Part shown: piece after piece, positions 1-7,960 of the stretch
How positions within the stretch are numbered: position 1 is the first letter of the stretch
Layout: every line of letters starts with the position of its first letter
Assembly: GCA_002453475.1 (NCBI GenBank)
Contig: DKGY01000094.1
Location: 30,378 to 53,305, forward strand
Direction: 5' to 3'
From: Clostridium sp. UBA6758
Lineage (GTDB): Bacteria; Bacillota; Clostridia; Clostridiales; Clostridiaceae
DNA length: 22,928 nt
The notes under the pieces: model-generated
The model's database searches: none
What the model saw: the letters and a program-made list of their open reading frames with translations, nothing else
What the model was told of the DNA's origin: nothing
Position numbers and translations under genes: made by a program

Positions 1-17
1 GGGAAGGAGATTGAATA

Positions 18-179
18 ATGGAATTTAAGTATGAATTAAAGAGAATGAACGTTGTTAAGGTAACTAATGATAAAGACACAAAGGATAAGTATATTGCACA
101 AGGATTTGAATTAATAGAGAAAAAGAAGTCAGAAAAGCCTAAAGAAGATGTCAAGGTAGAAGAAAAGCCTAAAAAGTAG
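18..179 (+). CDS. Small lysine-rich head-module protein (53 aa)
   Basis: ATG at 18 is preceded by AAGGAG at 4-9. The product is 53 residues: an N-terminal half reading MEFKYELKRMNVVKVTNDKD, then a highly charged tail rich in Lys, Glu and Pro (EKPKEDVKVEEKPKK). The stop abuts the next ribosome binding site, so it is part of the head operon. Small charged proteins of this sort commonly sit between the major capsid gene and the head-tail connector gene in clostridial phages. I do not recognise a named family and assign no function. Confidence 0.6.
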   Translation: MEFKYELKRMNVVKVTNDKDTKDKYIAQGFELIEKKKSEKPKEDVKVEEKPKK

Positions 180-188
180 GTGAATGAT

Positions 189-464
189 ATGGAATTAACT
201 ATTGAACAAAAAAAATCTATAGCAGTTATTAGAAACTATCTAAATGTAGACAGTGATATATGGACAGATGAAATAATATTATCTGAATATGATTTTGTTG
301 TAGATCAATTAATTCAAAATGCTAAAACTGCTAAGAGTTCAGATATAAAATCTATATCCGAAGGTAATCAATCTATAAGCTATAAGGATAACTCCGGAGC
401 GTGGACTATTACAGATGACATTAAAGCAATGCTACCAAAGCCTTATATAAAGCTTTTCTACTAG
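189..464 (+). CDS. Head-tail connector protein, gp6-like (91 aa)
   Basis: The product is a short, mainly helical protein (MELTIEQKKSIAVIRNYLNV...) whose size and place just after the capsid region fit the phage gp6-like head-tail connector family, which forms a ring beneath the portal. I chose ATG 189 because AGGTGA at 178-183 is correctly spaced from it; an in-frame GTG at 180 lies inside that ribosome binding site. The next gene starts 10 bases after the stop. Family assignment rests on length, helical character and gene order, not on a diagnostic motif. Confidence 0.65.
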   Translation: MELTIEQKKSIAVIRNYLNVDSDIWTDEIILSEYDFVVDQLIQNAKTAKSSDIKSISEGNQSISYKDNSGAWTITDDIKAMLPKPYIKLFY

Positions 465-473
465 GAGGACACT

Positions 474-890
474 ATGGGAGTATTAATTAAAAATGCAGAT
501 ATAACCATCTACAATAGATATTATGATAATAGCTTAGGCTATGACAGATATCAAAGAACAGTAATTAAAGGTGTAAACTGGCAAGGTAAAAGAAATGCTA
601 CTATAAACAATAATGGCTTACTACTTGCAGATAGTACCTTAATATTTATAGATAAATTAGATAATTACGTATCTCCTAAAAGATTTAAAAAGTTATCTGA
701 TACAGAAAGACCTAATTATTTCACTTTTGCTAGTGATGGTGACAAGATTGTAAAAGGGGATGTATCCTTTGAAGTAACAGGAATATCACCCTATAGGCTA
801 TCAGACCTAGAGAATGCCTTTGACAATGTAATAGATGTTAAAAGCGTTAATGATACTCTACCAGGTCATATGGAAGTTGAGGGGGTATAA
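474..890 (+). CDS. Phage head-closure-position structural protein (138 aa)
   Basis: ATG 474 follows AGGAGG at 463-468. The 138-residue product is predominantly beta-type, with alternating hydrophobics, Asn/Asp-rich turns and no membrane segment (MGVLIKNADITIYNRYYDN...). It occupies the slot between the gp6-like connector and the minor capsid protein, where siphophages encode the head-completion or stopper protein. It resembles a small family of uncharacterised clostridial phage proteins (possibly DUF6751). It is probably a virion head-tail joining component; this is inferred from position only. Confidence 0.6.
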   Translation: MGVLIKNADITIYNRYYDNSLGYDRYQRTVIKGVNWQGKRNATINNNGLLLADSTLIFIDKLDNYVSPKRFKKLSDTERPNYFTFASDGDKIVKGDVSFEVTGISPYRLSDLENAFDNVIDVKSVNDTLPGHMEVEGV

Positions 891-891
891 T

Positions 892-1251
892 ATGGCTACT
901 AATGTTAGAGTCGATATAGATGACTCCCAAAAGATACTACTTAAGAGATATCTAAATAAGAATGGAAGGGCCCAAGTAGAATTTACTAAGCAAGTAGCAA
1001 AGCATTCTAACAACTACGTGCCATTCAAGACAGGTAGATTAAAAGACATGATGGTTACTTTGGAAAGTGATAAAATAATTTATTCTGCCCCTTATGCTAA
1101 GAAACAATATTACACTAACAAAGGCGAAGGCAGAGAGGGAAATTCAGTCGGCGGACTTAGAGGTAAGCAATGGACACGTCGTGCATGGATAGACCATGGG
1201 GATAAAATAGTTCAATCAATAGCCGAATTTGTGGGAGGTAAGGCAAAATGA
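892..1251 (+). CDS. Minor capsid protein, HK97 gp10/Minor_capsid_2-like (119 aa)
   Basis: The true start is ATG 892, with GAGGGGG at 879-885; an upstream in-frame ATG at 835 lies inside the previous gene and has no ribosome binding site. The protein has the features of this family: an N-terminal helical segment, the YVPFKTGRLKDMM segment (the usual P..TG.L.....) and APYAKKQYY, then a C-terminal RRAWIDHGDKIV...A helix. Members act at the head-tail joint or neck. The stop overlaps the next start (ATGA at 1248-1251), indicating translational coupling. Confidence 0.75.
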   Translation: MATNVRVDIDDSQKILLKRYLNKNGRAQVEFTKQVAKHSNNYVPFKTGRLKDMMVTLESDKIIYSAPYAKKQYYTNKGEGREGNSVGGLRGKQWTRRAWIDHGDKIVQSIAEFVGGKAK

Positions 1252-1676
1252 TAATACAAGGAATTAGAAATTATATGAGAGAGCTGAAATGCCTAGATAC
1301 TTTCAATAGCGCCATTAAGGTTAATGTCAACTACCTAGAACCTTCTCCGGATACTTACTCTATAGAAGAAATTCCAATAGAACCTATATTAAAGAAGTAT
1401 GTTAACGGAGATAGTATAAGACAATATGCTTTTATATTCACAAGTAGAGAGCCTTATGGGGTTGATGTGTTACAGAATATCGATAACAGTGGTTTCTATG
1501 AAAAATTAGCTGATGAAATAGAGTTCAATAATGACAATGGAATATTCCCTACATTAGATACGAGCTTAGAACCTTTAGAAATAAAAGTTACTAGCACAGG
1601 TTACGCCTTTGCAGTTACAGAGGACACAGCTCAATTTCAAATACAAATGAGATTAAAATATTTTAAGAAGAAATAG
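1248..1676 (+). CDS. Minor capsid / tail terminator protein, Minor_capsid_3-like (142 aa)
   Basis: It starts at ATG 1248, overlapping the previous stop by four bases. The product has an N-terminal helix (IIQGIRNYMRELKCLD), a central YSIEEIPIEPILKKYVNGD segment and a C-terminal beta-rich half ending QFQIQMRLKYFKKK. This layout and the place before the tail tube gene match the Minor_capsid_3 family, thought to correspond to tail terminator/completion proteins. The region QYAFIFTSREPYG is typical of it. The exact structural role is inferred from gene order. Confidence 0.7.
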   Translation: MIIQGIRNYMRELKCLDTFNSAIKVNVNYLEPSPDTYSIEEIPIEPILKKYVNGDSIRQYAFIFTSREPYGVDVLQNIDNSGFYEKLADEIEFNNDNGIFPTLDTSLEPLEIKVTSTGYAFAVTEDTAQFQIQMRLKYFKKK

Positions 1677-1687
1677 GAGTGATATAA

Positions 1688-2167
1688 ATGGGAGTTAGAA
1701 AAAGATTAATACAGGCTAACTACTTAAAAGTGACAGATGCTTTTGAATTATTAGGAACAGGTTTTACAGAACTTAATGAGAGTCCAAGTGCACAGACAAC
1801 TAGTAAGAGGTATATAAACCAGTCTAGTGCATCACAATCTATTACAGGTTATGAGTGGAGTACAAGCTTTACTGCAGACCAAATAGCAAGTGAAGAGGCA
1901 ATAGAACATATAAGAAATATTGGAGAAATGCAGAAAACAGGTGCAGATACCGAAACAGAATATATAATTGTGGATCTAGACAAGGCTGCAACTACTGCTG
2001 GATTTAGGGCAAGAAAATTCAAGGTAGCTATTGCGGTAGATTCCTTCGAGGATAATGATGGAGAATTAGGAATAAGCGGAAGTTTCCTAGGAATTAGTGA
2101 CCCTATCGAAGGAACATTCGTAACAGATACTAAGGCATTTACAGAAGGTTTTGAGCCTAAAGCTTAG
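1688..2167 (+). CDS. Major tail tube protein (159 aa)
   Basis: ATG 1688 has AGGAGTGA upstream. The sequence has the look of a Gram-positive siphophage tail tube monomer: an early FTELNESPSAQTTSKRYINQ segment, then SITGYEWSTSFTADQIASEEAIEHI, a central YIIVDLDK strand and a C-terminal DGELGISGSFLGISDPIEGTF stretch. These proteins stack as hexameric rings to form the tube through which DNA passes. It is followed directly by the two tail assembly chaperone genes, the standard order. Confidence 0.8.
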   Translation: MGVRKRLIQANYLKVTDAFELLGTGFTELNESPSAQTTSKRYINQSSASQSITGYEWSTSFTADQIASEEAIEHIRNIGEMQKTGADTETEYIIVDLDKAATTAGFRARKFKVAIAVDSFEDNDGELGISGSFLGISDPIEGTFVTDTKAFTEGFEPKA

Positions 2168-2183
2168 AAGGGGGATATAAATA

Positions 2184-2528
2184 ATGAAAATTAATGGAGT
2201 AGAATTACAAGATATAGACATATTGGATTTAGAGGTGGCAGAGAAGTGGGAACAAGCACTGGAACACGTTGAGGGAATAGCGAAACCCATAGAAGGAATG
2301 AAAGTATCTGAAAGTATTAGAACTCAGTGTAATGCAATATTTGATGTATTTAATACTATGTTTGGTGAAGACACTGATAAGAAGGTATTTGGGGATAAAG
2401 TTAATTTACTAACTTGTTTAAAAGCCTTTGAAGAATTAGTAACACATATTAGTGCTAAAAACTCCGAGGTTGAGAAGATAGCTAGTAAATATTCTCCTAA
2501 TCGTGCTACTAGAAGAAATAAAAAGTAA
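2184..2528 (+). CDS. Tail assembly chaperone, gpG-like (DUF6673-type, 114 aa)
   Basis: ATG 2184 has a GGGGGA ribosome binding site. The product is a compact acidic helical protein (KINGVELQDIDILDLEVAEKWEQ...) with a basic C-terminus ATRRNKK. Length, helical nature and position between tail tube and Gp15/tape measure genes fit the first tail assembly chaperone (the lambda gpG position), which coats the tape measure protein while the tube grows. The stop TAA overlaps the next ATG as TAATG at 2526-2530. The last codons, AAA AAG before TAA, also form a possible slippery site; see findings. Confidence 0.7.
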   Translation: MKINGVELQDIDILDLEVAEKWEQALEHVEGIAKPIEGMKVSESIRTQCNAIFDVFNTMFGEDTDKKVFGDKVNLLTCLKAFEELVTHISAKNSEVEKIASKYSPNRATRRNKK

Positions 2529-3121
2529 TGAATATACTTATCGACCTATTACCGACTAAGATTGAAATTGATGGCGAAGAGTATGAGATTAACAGTAATT
2601 TTCGTGAGTCCATACTCTTTGAATTAATGATGCAAGATAAGTCTATAACCGAAGAGGATAAGATTATACAAGCTTTAGAACTTTACTATCCGATATTACC
2701 TAAAGACTTAAACAAAGCTATAGAAGGCATCCTATGGTTTTATAGATGTGGAAAAGATGAAGTTATAAATAAAAATAAAGGAACAGGCAAGAGTACAAAT
2801 GTTTATTCCTATGATTATGATGATGATTATATCTATTCTGCATTTTTAGACCAATACGGAGTCGATTTACAAGATATAGAGTATTTGCATTGGTGGAAGT
2901 TCAGAGCTATGTTTAAAAGCCTTAAGGAAGATAATGAGATAGTTAAAATTATGGGTTATCGAGCCATGGATGTTAATAAAATAAAAGATAAGGAACAAAA
3001 GGCACATTATAAGAAAATGCAAGACTTGTATAAGATACCTATAAACAGGGATGAAGTAGAAAAGCTTGATGAAATTAATCAAATCCTACTTAATGGTGGA
3101 GATGTTAGTAAAGTATTGTAA
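2528..3121 (+). CDS. Bacteriophage Gp15-family protein, second tail assembly chaperone (197 aa)
   Basis: The protein shows Gp15-family hallmarks: the N-terminal strand-rich IDLLPTKIEIDGEEYEINSNFRESI, the helical IIQALELYYPILPKDLNKAIEGILWFYRCG, a Tyr/Asp-rich YSYDYDDDYIYSAFLDQYGVD stretch, and the C-terminal LHWWKFRAMFKSL segment. It takes the lambda gpT-like position just upstream of the tape measure gene. The start overlaps the stop of the preceding chaperone by one base with no ribosome binding site of its own visible, so expression probably depends on coupling or a -1 frameshift. Confidence 0.85.
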   Translation: MNILIDLLPTKIEIDGEEYEINSNFRESILFELMMQDKSITEEDKIIQALELYYPILPKDLNKAIEGILWFYRCGKDEVINKNKGTGKSTNVYSYDYDDDYIYSAFLDQYGVDLQDIEYLHWWKFRAMFKSLKEDNEIVKIMGYRAMDVNKIKDKEQKAHYKKMQDLYKIPINRDEVEKLDEINQILLNGGDVSKVL

Positions 3122-3145
3122 TATATTCTTAATATATGATATATT
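3116..3145 (+). promoter_or_regulatory. Candidate promoter for the lipoprotein gene
   Basis: TTGTAA at 3116-3121 and TATATT at 3140-3145 are separated by 18 bases, with the lipoprotein start 29 bases beyond. The -10 lies inside a short AT-only inverted repeat, AATATAT-G-ATATATT, at 3131-3145. The DNA is so AT-rich that such matches arise easily; support is mainly the presence of a terminator after the lipoprotein gene. Confidence 0.35.
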
Positions 3146-3173
3146 GTATATGTTATGAATAGGAGGGGTATTT

Positions 3174-3671
3174 ATGAAAAAGATATTAACCGCTTTACTT
3201 TGCTTAGTATTTTCACTAAGTCTAGTAGCATGTGGCAAGGAAGAAAAGAAAGATACAACTATAAAAGATGTTGCGAATGCAGAAACTTCTAAGGAGAAAG
3301 AAGAAAAACTAGAAGAGATAAGAGAACAACAGAAAGATGATAAATGCGATATACTTTTAGCTGATACAGATAATGTTACTATTACTTGTAAAGGTAAGGG
3401 TAAAAGTGCTTTCGGGGGAATATATATAACATTAGAAGTTGTAAACAAGACTGATAAAGATATTCTTGTCGGTGCAGATAAATGCAGTAATGATGGAACT
3501 ATGGTTGATGATTTATTTAGTGAAACTATTACTGCTAAAATGAAAAGCGAAAGTGATTTATCTGTTATGGATAACAATGTAACCGAGGTTAAAAATTTTA
3601 AAGGAACATTTTTAGTTATGGATGATTCTACTGGAGAAACAATTGAAAATATAGAGTTTAGTATAGAATAA
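3174..3671 (+). CDS. Secreted lipoprotein cargo gene in the tail operon (165 aa)
   Basis: ATG 3174 follows AGGAGGGG. The N-terminus is a classic lipoprotein signal: MKK, a hydrophobic core, then the lipobox LVAC with Cys20 as the lipidated residue. A charged, probably coiled linker rich in Lys and Glu follows (about 21-60), then a beta-rich domain (about 63-165: VTITCKG...GGIYITLEVVNKTDKDILVGA...VKNFKGTFLV) resembling the Ig-like folds of many clostridial surface lipoproteins. It should sit on the outer face of the membrane. It separates the chaperones from the tape measure gene, where a lipoprotein is not a virion part. It has its own candidate promoter and a terminator, so it is probably a lysogeny-expressed cargo gene. 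Exclusion of related phages is a reasonable but unproven role. Confidence 0.85.
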   Translation: MKKILTALLCLVFSLSLVACGKEEKKDTTIKDVANAETSKEKEEKLEEIREQQKDDKCDILLADTDNVTITCKGKGKSAFGGIYITLEVVNKTDKDILVGADKCSNDGTMVDDLFSETITAKMKSESDLSVMDNNVTEVKNFKGTFLVMDDSTGETIENIEFSIE

Positions 3672-3678
3672 GATATAG

Positions 3679-3708
3679 AGCACTTACTTAATCGTAGGTG
3701 CTTTTATT
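3679..3708 (+). terminator. Intrinsic terminator after the lipoprotein gene
   Basis: AGCACTTAC at 3679-3687 pairs with GTAGGTGCT at 3694-3702 (nine pairs, one G-U) around a six-base loop, followed by TTTATTAT. It isolates the lipoprotein transcript from the tape measure gene 31 bases downstream. Late phage transcription must read through it. Confidence 0.7.
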
Positions 3709-3739
3709 ATGTCTAAAATTTCTCATAGGAGGTGAGAAA

Positions 3740-6487
3740 ATGGTAGATGGACGTATTGTTATAGATACAAAAATAGATAGCACGGGAGCAGAAAAAGGTG
3801 TTAATAAATTAGGTTCTACGTTAGGGAGTGCTGCTAAAACTGGTCTAAAACTATTTACTGGAGCGGTAGCAGCGGCCGGTGTTGCTTTAGTTGGTTTAAC
3901 CAAGCTTTCTATAGACCAATATGCAGAGTATGAGCAATTAGTAGGTGGAGTAGAAACTCTGTTTAAAGATAGTAGTAAAACAGTAATGCAATATGCAGAC
4001 AATGCATATAAAACCGCAGGTATGTCCGCAAATGAATATATGAGTACCATAACAGGCTTTTCAGCGTCTTTATTGCAAGGCTTAGGCGGGGACACTAAAA
4101 AGGCTGCTGAAATAGGGAATATGGCTGTAACTGATATGTCAGATAATGCTAATAAAATGGGAACATCGATGGAAAGTATACAAAATGCTTACCAAGGGTT
4201 TGCTAAACAAAATTATACAATGTTGGACAACCTTAAGCTAGGGTTCGGAGGCACTAAAGAGGAAATGCAAAGGCTACTAGCAGAGGCAGAAAAAATAAGT
4301 GGCGTTAAATATGATATAAGTAATTTTAGTGACATTATTGAAGCTATTCATGTAATTCAAACTGAGATGGGAATTACAGGAACAACAGCTAAAGAGCCTG
4401 CTTCTACTATTGAGGGTAGCTTAAATATGACTAAATCCGCATGGACTAACCTACTAACTGGAATGGCTGACGATAATGCTGACTTTGATGTATTAGTACA
4501 AAATTTAGTTGAAAGTTTAGGCGCTCTCGGTGAAAATTTATTACCACGAATAAAAGTAGTAATAGAAGGTATTGGAGAATTATTTAGAACATTACTTCCT
4601 AAGGTTTTAGAAGAAGTCCCAGGAATGATTGCATCTTTATTCCCAGAATCCATGCAAGAAAATGTAAAAAGAATATTTGAGGGTATAGCTGAAGCAATAA
4701 AAACTACTGCTGATGTGGCTATGCAGTTACTCCCTAAAATAACAGAAGGGTTTGCGTGGATATTAGACAATGGCCCTGGAATAGCAATAATAATAGGAAC
4801 TATAGCGTCATCAGTAGTTGCATTTAAGGCGGCGGCAGTAATAACAAGCGTAGTTCAATCATGGCAAAAGGCGAAAGTTGCTTTAGCATTATACAAAATG
4901 ACAGCAGATGGTGCGACAATATCACAGGGTGTAATGAATGGTGTATTTACTATATGGGAAACTATAGTTGCATTAATGACAGGTAAAATTACATTTGCAG
5001 CCGCCGCAACAGGATTATGGACTAAGGCAACCGCTGCTTTAAATGCTATGTGGGCGGCTAATCCTATAGGAATCATAATAGTTGCAATAGTTGCTTTGGT
5101 AGGGGCATTTATATACTTGTGGAACACCAACGAGGGTTTTAGGAATGTAGTTATAAAAGCTTGGAACGCTATTTTAGATACTGGTAAAGCAGTATGGGGA
5201 TGGTTAGTTAAGTTCTTTACAGAAGATATTCCTAATGCCTGGAATAGTATGATTGTATGGTTTGGAAGTGTAGGAGATTGGTTCGTTGAGCTATGGGGCA
5301 AGATTAAACAAGGCTTTGTTGATGGATGGAATAGTATTGTATCTTTCTTTACGGAGAGTATTCCCATGTGGTGGGCCAGTGTAAAACAAGCATTTGCAGA
5401 TGGATGGAATGCAGTGGTTGCTTTCTTTACTGAAACCATACCAATGTGGTTGGAGCAAATGTTTAACTGGTTTTGTGAATTACCTAATAAGATAGGTTAT
5501 GGACTTGGATTTGCAGCAGTAGCAATATATAATTGGGCAACAGATAGTATAAATACATTTATCCAGTGTTGCGAAAATATTATATATAACGTTGGTGAAT
5601 GGTTCAAACAACTACCAACAGTAATATGGACATGGTTAGTTAATGCATATAACAAAACAATTCAATGGGGTACAAACACATGGAATAAGTTTATTGAAAC
5701 TTGTACTAATGTTTATAATAGTGTAACTGAATGGTTTAGCAAGTTACCAGGAGTAATATGGAGTTGGTTAGTAAATGCGTATAATAATGTAGTTAACTGG
5801 GGAACACAAACTTATAACAACATGGTTAATGCAGTTAGCAATGCTATAAATGCAGTTATAGAATGGTTCGCAAAACTACCAGATCGTATATGGGAATGGC
5901 TAGTAAATACTATTTCTAAAGTTATTCAATTTGGTAGAGATTTAGGAACTAAAGCACAGGAAGCAGGTTCTAACATGGTAGAAAAGATTATAGGAGCAGT
6001 TAAAGACCTTCCTTCTAAGTTCTTAGATATAGGAGTTAACATAGTAAAAGGTATTTGGAATGGTATTACAAGTATGGGGAATTGGATACACGATAAAGTA
6101 ACAGGTTTTTTCAATGGGATGTTGGATGGTGCTAAAAAAGCTAATGAGATTCATTCACCATCAAGACTCTACCGCGACCAAGTCGGAAAATACATGGCGC
6201 AAGGAGTCGGAGTAGGTTTTGAGGATGAAGCCGACAATGTTCAGAAATCCATGGAAAAAGAATTTAATAAAATGGCTGGTAAAATGCAATTAGCGGTAGA
6301 TTACAATATGGCAAGTACTTCTGCAAGTATCTTTGCTAGAAAAGGCTTTAATTTGCCTTCCAATGTAGTAAATAACAATGATAATGGCATAACTCAAAAT
6401 GTTACTATAGTTAATCCAGAGAGGACACCGTCGGAGAACGCTAGAGCATTAAAAAAAGTAGGGAGGGATTTAGCTTTTGGATACTAG
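3740..6487 (+). CDS. Tail tape measure protein (915 aa)
   Basis: ATG 3740 has a perfect AGGAGGTGA at 3727-3735; upstream in-frame starts overlap the terminator and were rejected. The N-terminus (MVDGRIVIDTKIDSTGAEKGVNKLGSTLG...) and the following YAEYEQLVGGVETLFKDSSKTVMQYADNAYKTAGMSANEYM-type segment are characteristic of phage tape measure proteins; the protein fixes tail length and is ejected with the DNA. Hydrophobic segments lie near residues 343-370 and 441-461. Then come Trp-rich imperfect repeats: WN..V.FFTE.IPMW units, then three 44-residue units at 618-749. The C-terminus has the conserved SPSR...VGKYMAQGVGVGF motif near 805-830. Its end overlaps the next gene by 11 bases. Confidence 0.93.
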   Translation: MVDGRIVIDTKIDSTGAEKGVNKLGSTLGSAAKTGLKLFTGAVAAAGVALVGLTKLSIDQYAEYEQLVGGVETLFKDSSKTVMQYADNAYKTAGMSANEYMSTITGFSASLLQGLGGDTKKAAEIGNMAVTDMSDNANKMGTSMESIQNAYQGFAKQNYTMLDNLKLGFGGTKEEMQRLLAEAEKISGVKYDISNFSDIIEAIHVIQTEMGITGTTAKEPASTIEGSLNMTKSAWTNLLTGMADDNADFDVLVQNLVESLGALGENLLPRIKVVIEGIGELFRTLLPKVLEEVPGMIASLFPESMQENVKRIFEGIAEAIKTTADVAMQLLPKITEGFAWILDNGPGIAIIIGTIASSVVAFKAAAVITSVVQSWQKAKVALALYKMTADGATISQGVMNGVFTIWETIVALMTGKITFAAAATGLWTKATAALNAMWAANPIGIIIVAIVALVGAFIYLWNTNEGFRNVVIKAWNAILDTGKAVWGWLVKFFTEDIPNAWNSMIVWFGSVGDWFVELWGKIKQGFVDGWNSIVSFFTESIPMWWASVKQAFADGWNAVVAFFTETIPMWLEQMFNWFCELPNKIGYGLGFAAVAIYNWATDSINTFIQCCENIIYNVGEWFKQLPTVIWTWLVNAYNKTIQWGTNTWNKFIETCTNVYNSVTEWFSKLPGVIWSWLVNAYNNVVNWGTQTYNNMVNAVSNAINAVIEWFAKLPDRIWEWLVNTISKVIQFGRDLGTKAQEAGSNMVEKIIGAVKDLPSKFLDIGVNIVKGIWNGITSMGNWIHDKVTGFFNGMLDGAKKANEIHSPSRLYRDQVGKYMAQGVGVGFEDEADNVQKSMEKEFNKMAGKMQLAVDYNMASTSASIFARKGFNLPSNVVNNNDNGITQNVTIVNPERTPSENARALKKVGRDLAFGY
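5591..5986 (+). repeat. Three tandem 132-base (44-residue) Trp-rich repeats in the tape measure gene
   Basis: Units start at 5591, 5723 and 5855, encoding VGEWFKQLPTVIWTWLVNAY, VTEWFSKLPGVIWSWLVNAY and VIEWFAKLPDRIWEWLVNTI at their starts. The register is exact in protein; the DNA has drifted. The first two units match along the full 44 residues; the third diverges after about residue 26. Confidence 0.85.
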
Positions 6488-7325
6488 ATTTTTAAATTTA
6501 AAATTTGAAAGTGGTAATGATGTTTTAAATATAGAAAAAGATAGTGATTATAAATTAATAAAAATTGAAGGGATTGAAAGCTCGGACTATGAAATAACTA
6601 TAGAAAATTATACACAATATGATGGTGGATATACTAATAAAAAAAGAGTATTACCTAGAGATATATCTATTGTATGTGATTATTGTAATTCAGAAAATAC
6701 TGAAATGGAAAGGCAAAAGCTAATTAGATTCTTTAATCCTAAGCAACAAGGGATTTTAACAGTTAATTATTGTGGAGTAGAGAGATATATTATATATGAA
6801 TTAGAAAACTTTAAAGACCTTAGAGAAAATTTATATGAGCGGTTAAGTTTTAGTCTTAATTTAATTTGTCCGGATCCATATTTTAAAGATATTATTTTAG
6901 GAGAACAAATTTCAACATGGATAGGTGGATGGAAGTTTAAGTTTAAATTACCTTTTAGATTTAAACAAAAAGGTGAACCTAAGAAAAATATTTATAATGA
7001 AGGGCATGTAGAAACACCGGTGGAGATTATATTTAAAGGCCCTGCAGTAAACCCTTCTATAATAAATAATAGGACAGGTGAATTTATTAAAGTGGATAGG
7101 ACATTAACAAGTGATGATACATTATATATAACTACAGAGTTCAGAAATAAGAAAGTTGAAATTGAGAGAGATGGAGTTAGAACAAACGCTTTTAATTATA
7201 TTGATTTAGATTCTACTTTTTTTCAACTTAAAACTGGGGATAACATGATTGAATATACTACAGAGAATAATTTGGATCCACAAAGTGTTGAAATTAAATA
7301 TAGAAATAGATATCTAGGAGTATAG
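6477..7325 (+). CDS. Distal tail protein, Dit/Sipho_tail family (282 aa)
   Basis: It starts with TTG 6477, inside the tape measure gene's last codons, with GGGAGGG at 6461-6467. Features of the Sipho_tail family: an opening beta segment LNLKFESGNDVLNIEKDSDYKLIKIEGIESSDYEI, a central FFNPKQQGILTVNYCGVERYI segment, and the LICPDPYFKD motif near residues 129-138 that marks the end of the N-terminal ring domain, then a galectin-like C-terminal half. Dit forms the hexameric hub joining the tail tube to the baseplate. Unequivocal from order (tape measure, Dit, baseplate) and motif. Confidence 0.87.
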   Translation: MDTRFLNLKFESGNDVLNIEKDSDYKLIKIEGIESSDYEITIENYTQYDGGYTNKKRVLPRDISIVCDYCNSENTEMERQKLIRFFNPKQQGILTVNYCGVERYIIYELENFKDLRENLYERLSFSLNLICPDPYFKDIILGEQISTWIGGWKFKFKLPFRFKQKGEPKKNIYNEGHVETPVEIIFKGPAVNPSIINNRTGEFIKVDRTLTSDDTLYITTEFRNKKVEIERDGVRTNAFNYIDLDSTFFQLKTGDNMIEYTTENNLDPQSVEIKYRNRYLGV

Positions 7326-7336
7326 GAGGTGATAAC

Positions 7337-7960
7337 ATGGAATACTATGGATTTTTTAATGGAGACCAGGAGTATGGGCAAGAAGAATTTAATAGATATT
7401 TCGATAATATTTATGAAAGTGGCGTAAGTATTGATAGTAATAACAACATGAGTTTAGGTGTAACACAGGAGACGGGTGTACTTAAAGTTGCTCCAGGCTT
7501 TGCTATTGTTAGAGGGTTTTATCTTTACAATGATAGTGTTAAGAGTATAAATATTATAAAGGATAGTAACTATGAGAGAATAGATAGACTTGTAGTTAGA
7601 CTTAATATAAATAATCATAAAGTATCATTAGAGATTAAAAGTGGTGTAGCGGGAAGTAAGCCAGTACCACCAACTTTGCAACGTGATAATTTAATTTACG
7701 AAATATCATTAGCTCAAGTTAAAATTAGTACCACAGGAGTTATTACTATAACTGATGAAAGATATAGACCGGAACTTTGTGGTGGTATAAGACCTAAAAA
7801 TCTTACGGAACTTAATGATATGATTAAAGGACTCACAGAAGAATTTGATAGATGGTTTAATTCACAACAAGCAAAAGGATGGAGAAATGTATTTATTCAG
7901 CCTGAGCAGCCTGTAGGGAGTGTGAGTGGTTCAATATGGATACAAACAACGACAGTATAA
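7337..7960 (+). CDS. Baseplate/upper tail structural protein (207 aa)
   Basis: ATG 7337 is preceded by AGGAGGTGA overlapping the previous stop. The N-terminal domain (GFFNGDQEYGQEEFNRYFDNIYESGV...GVTQETGVLKVAPGFAIVRGFYLYNDS...ERIDRLVVRLN) is of a type found in many Firmicute phage baseplate and fibre proteins, where it attaches to the tail tip. A helix (LTELNDMIKGLTEEFDRWFNSQQ) and a short C-terminal module ending PVGSVSGSIWIQTTTV follow. That end-module recurs at the C-terminus of the next gene. No enzymatic domain is visible; exact role in the baseplate is not known. Confidence 0.7.
   Translation: MEYYGFFNGDQEYGQEEFNRYFDNIYESGVSIDSNNNMSLGVTQETGVLKVAPGFAIVRGFYLYNDSVKSINIIKDSNYERIDRLVVRLNINNHKVSLEIKSGVAGSKPVPPTLQRDNLIYEISLAQVKISTTGVITITDERYRPELCGGIRPKNLTELNDMIKGLTEEFDRWFNSQQAKGWRNVFIQPEQPVGSVSGSIWIQTTTV

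Noticed and set aside
3086..3577. 163-codon Ser/Leu-rich frame antisense to the lipoprotein gene
   Set aside because: The plus frame has a signal peptide, lipobox, ribosome binding site and terminator; the minus frame has none.
4855..5439. 194-codon open frame on the minus strand in the tape measure gene
   Set aside because: It mirrors the repetitive codon use of the tape measure gene, with no ribosome binding site or recognisable protein features.
5591..5986. Regularly spaced repeats that might suggest a CRISPR array
   Set aside because: The 132-base units are contiguous and in frame within the tape measure gene, with no spacers or cas genes.
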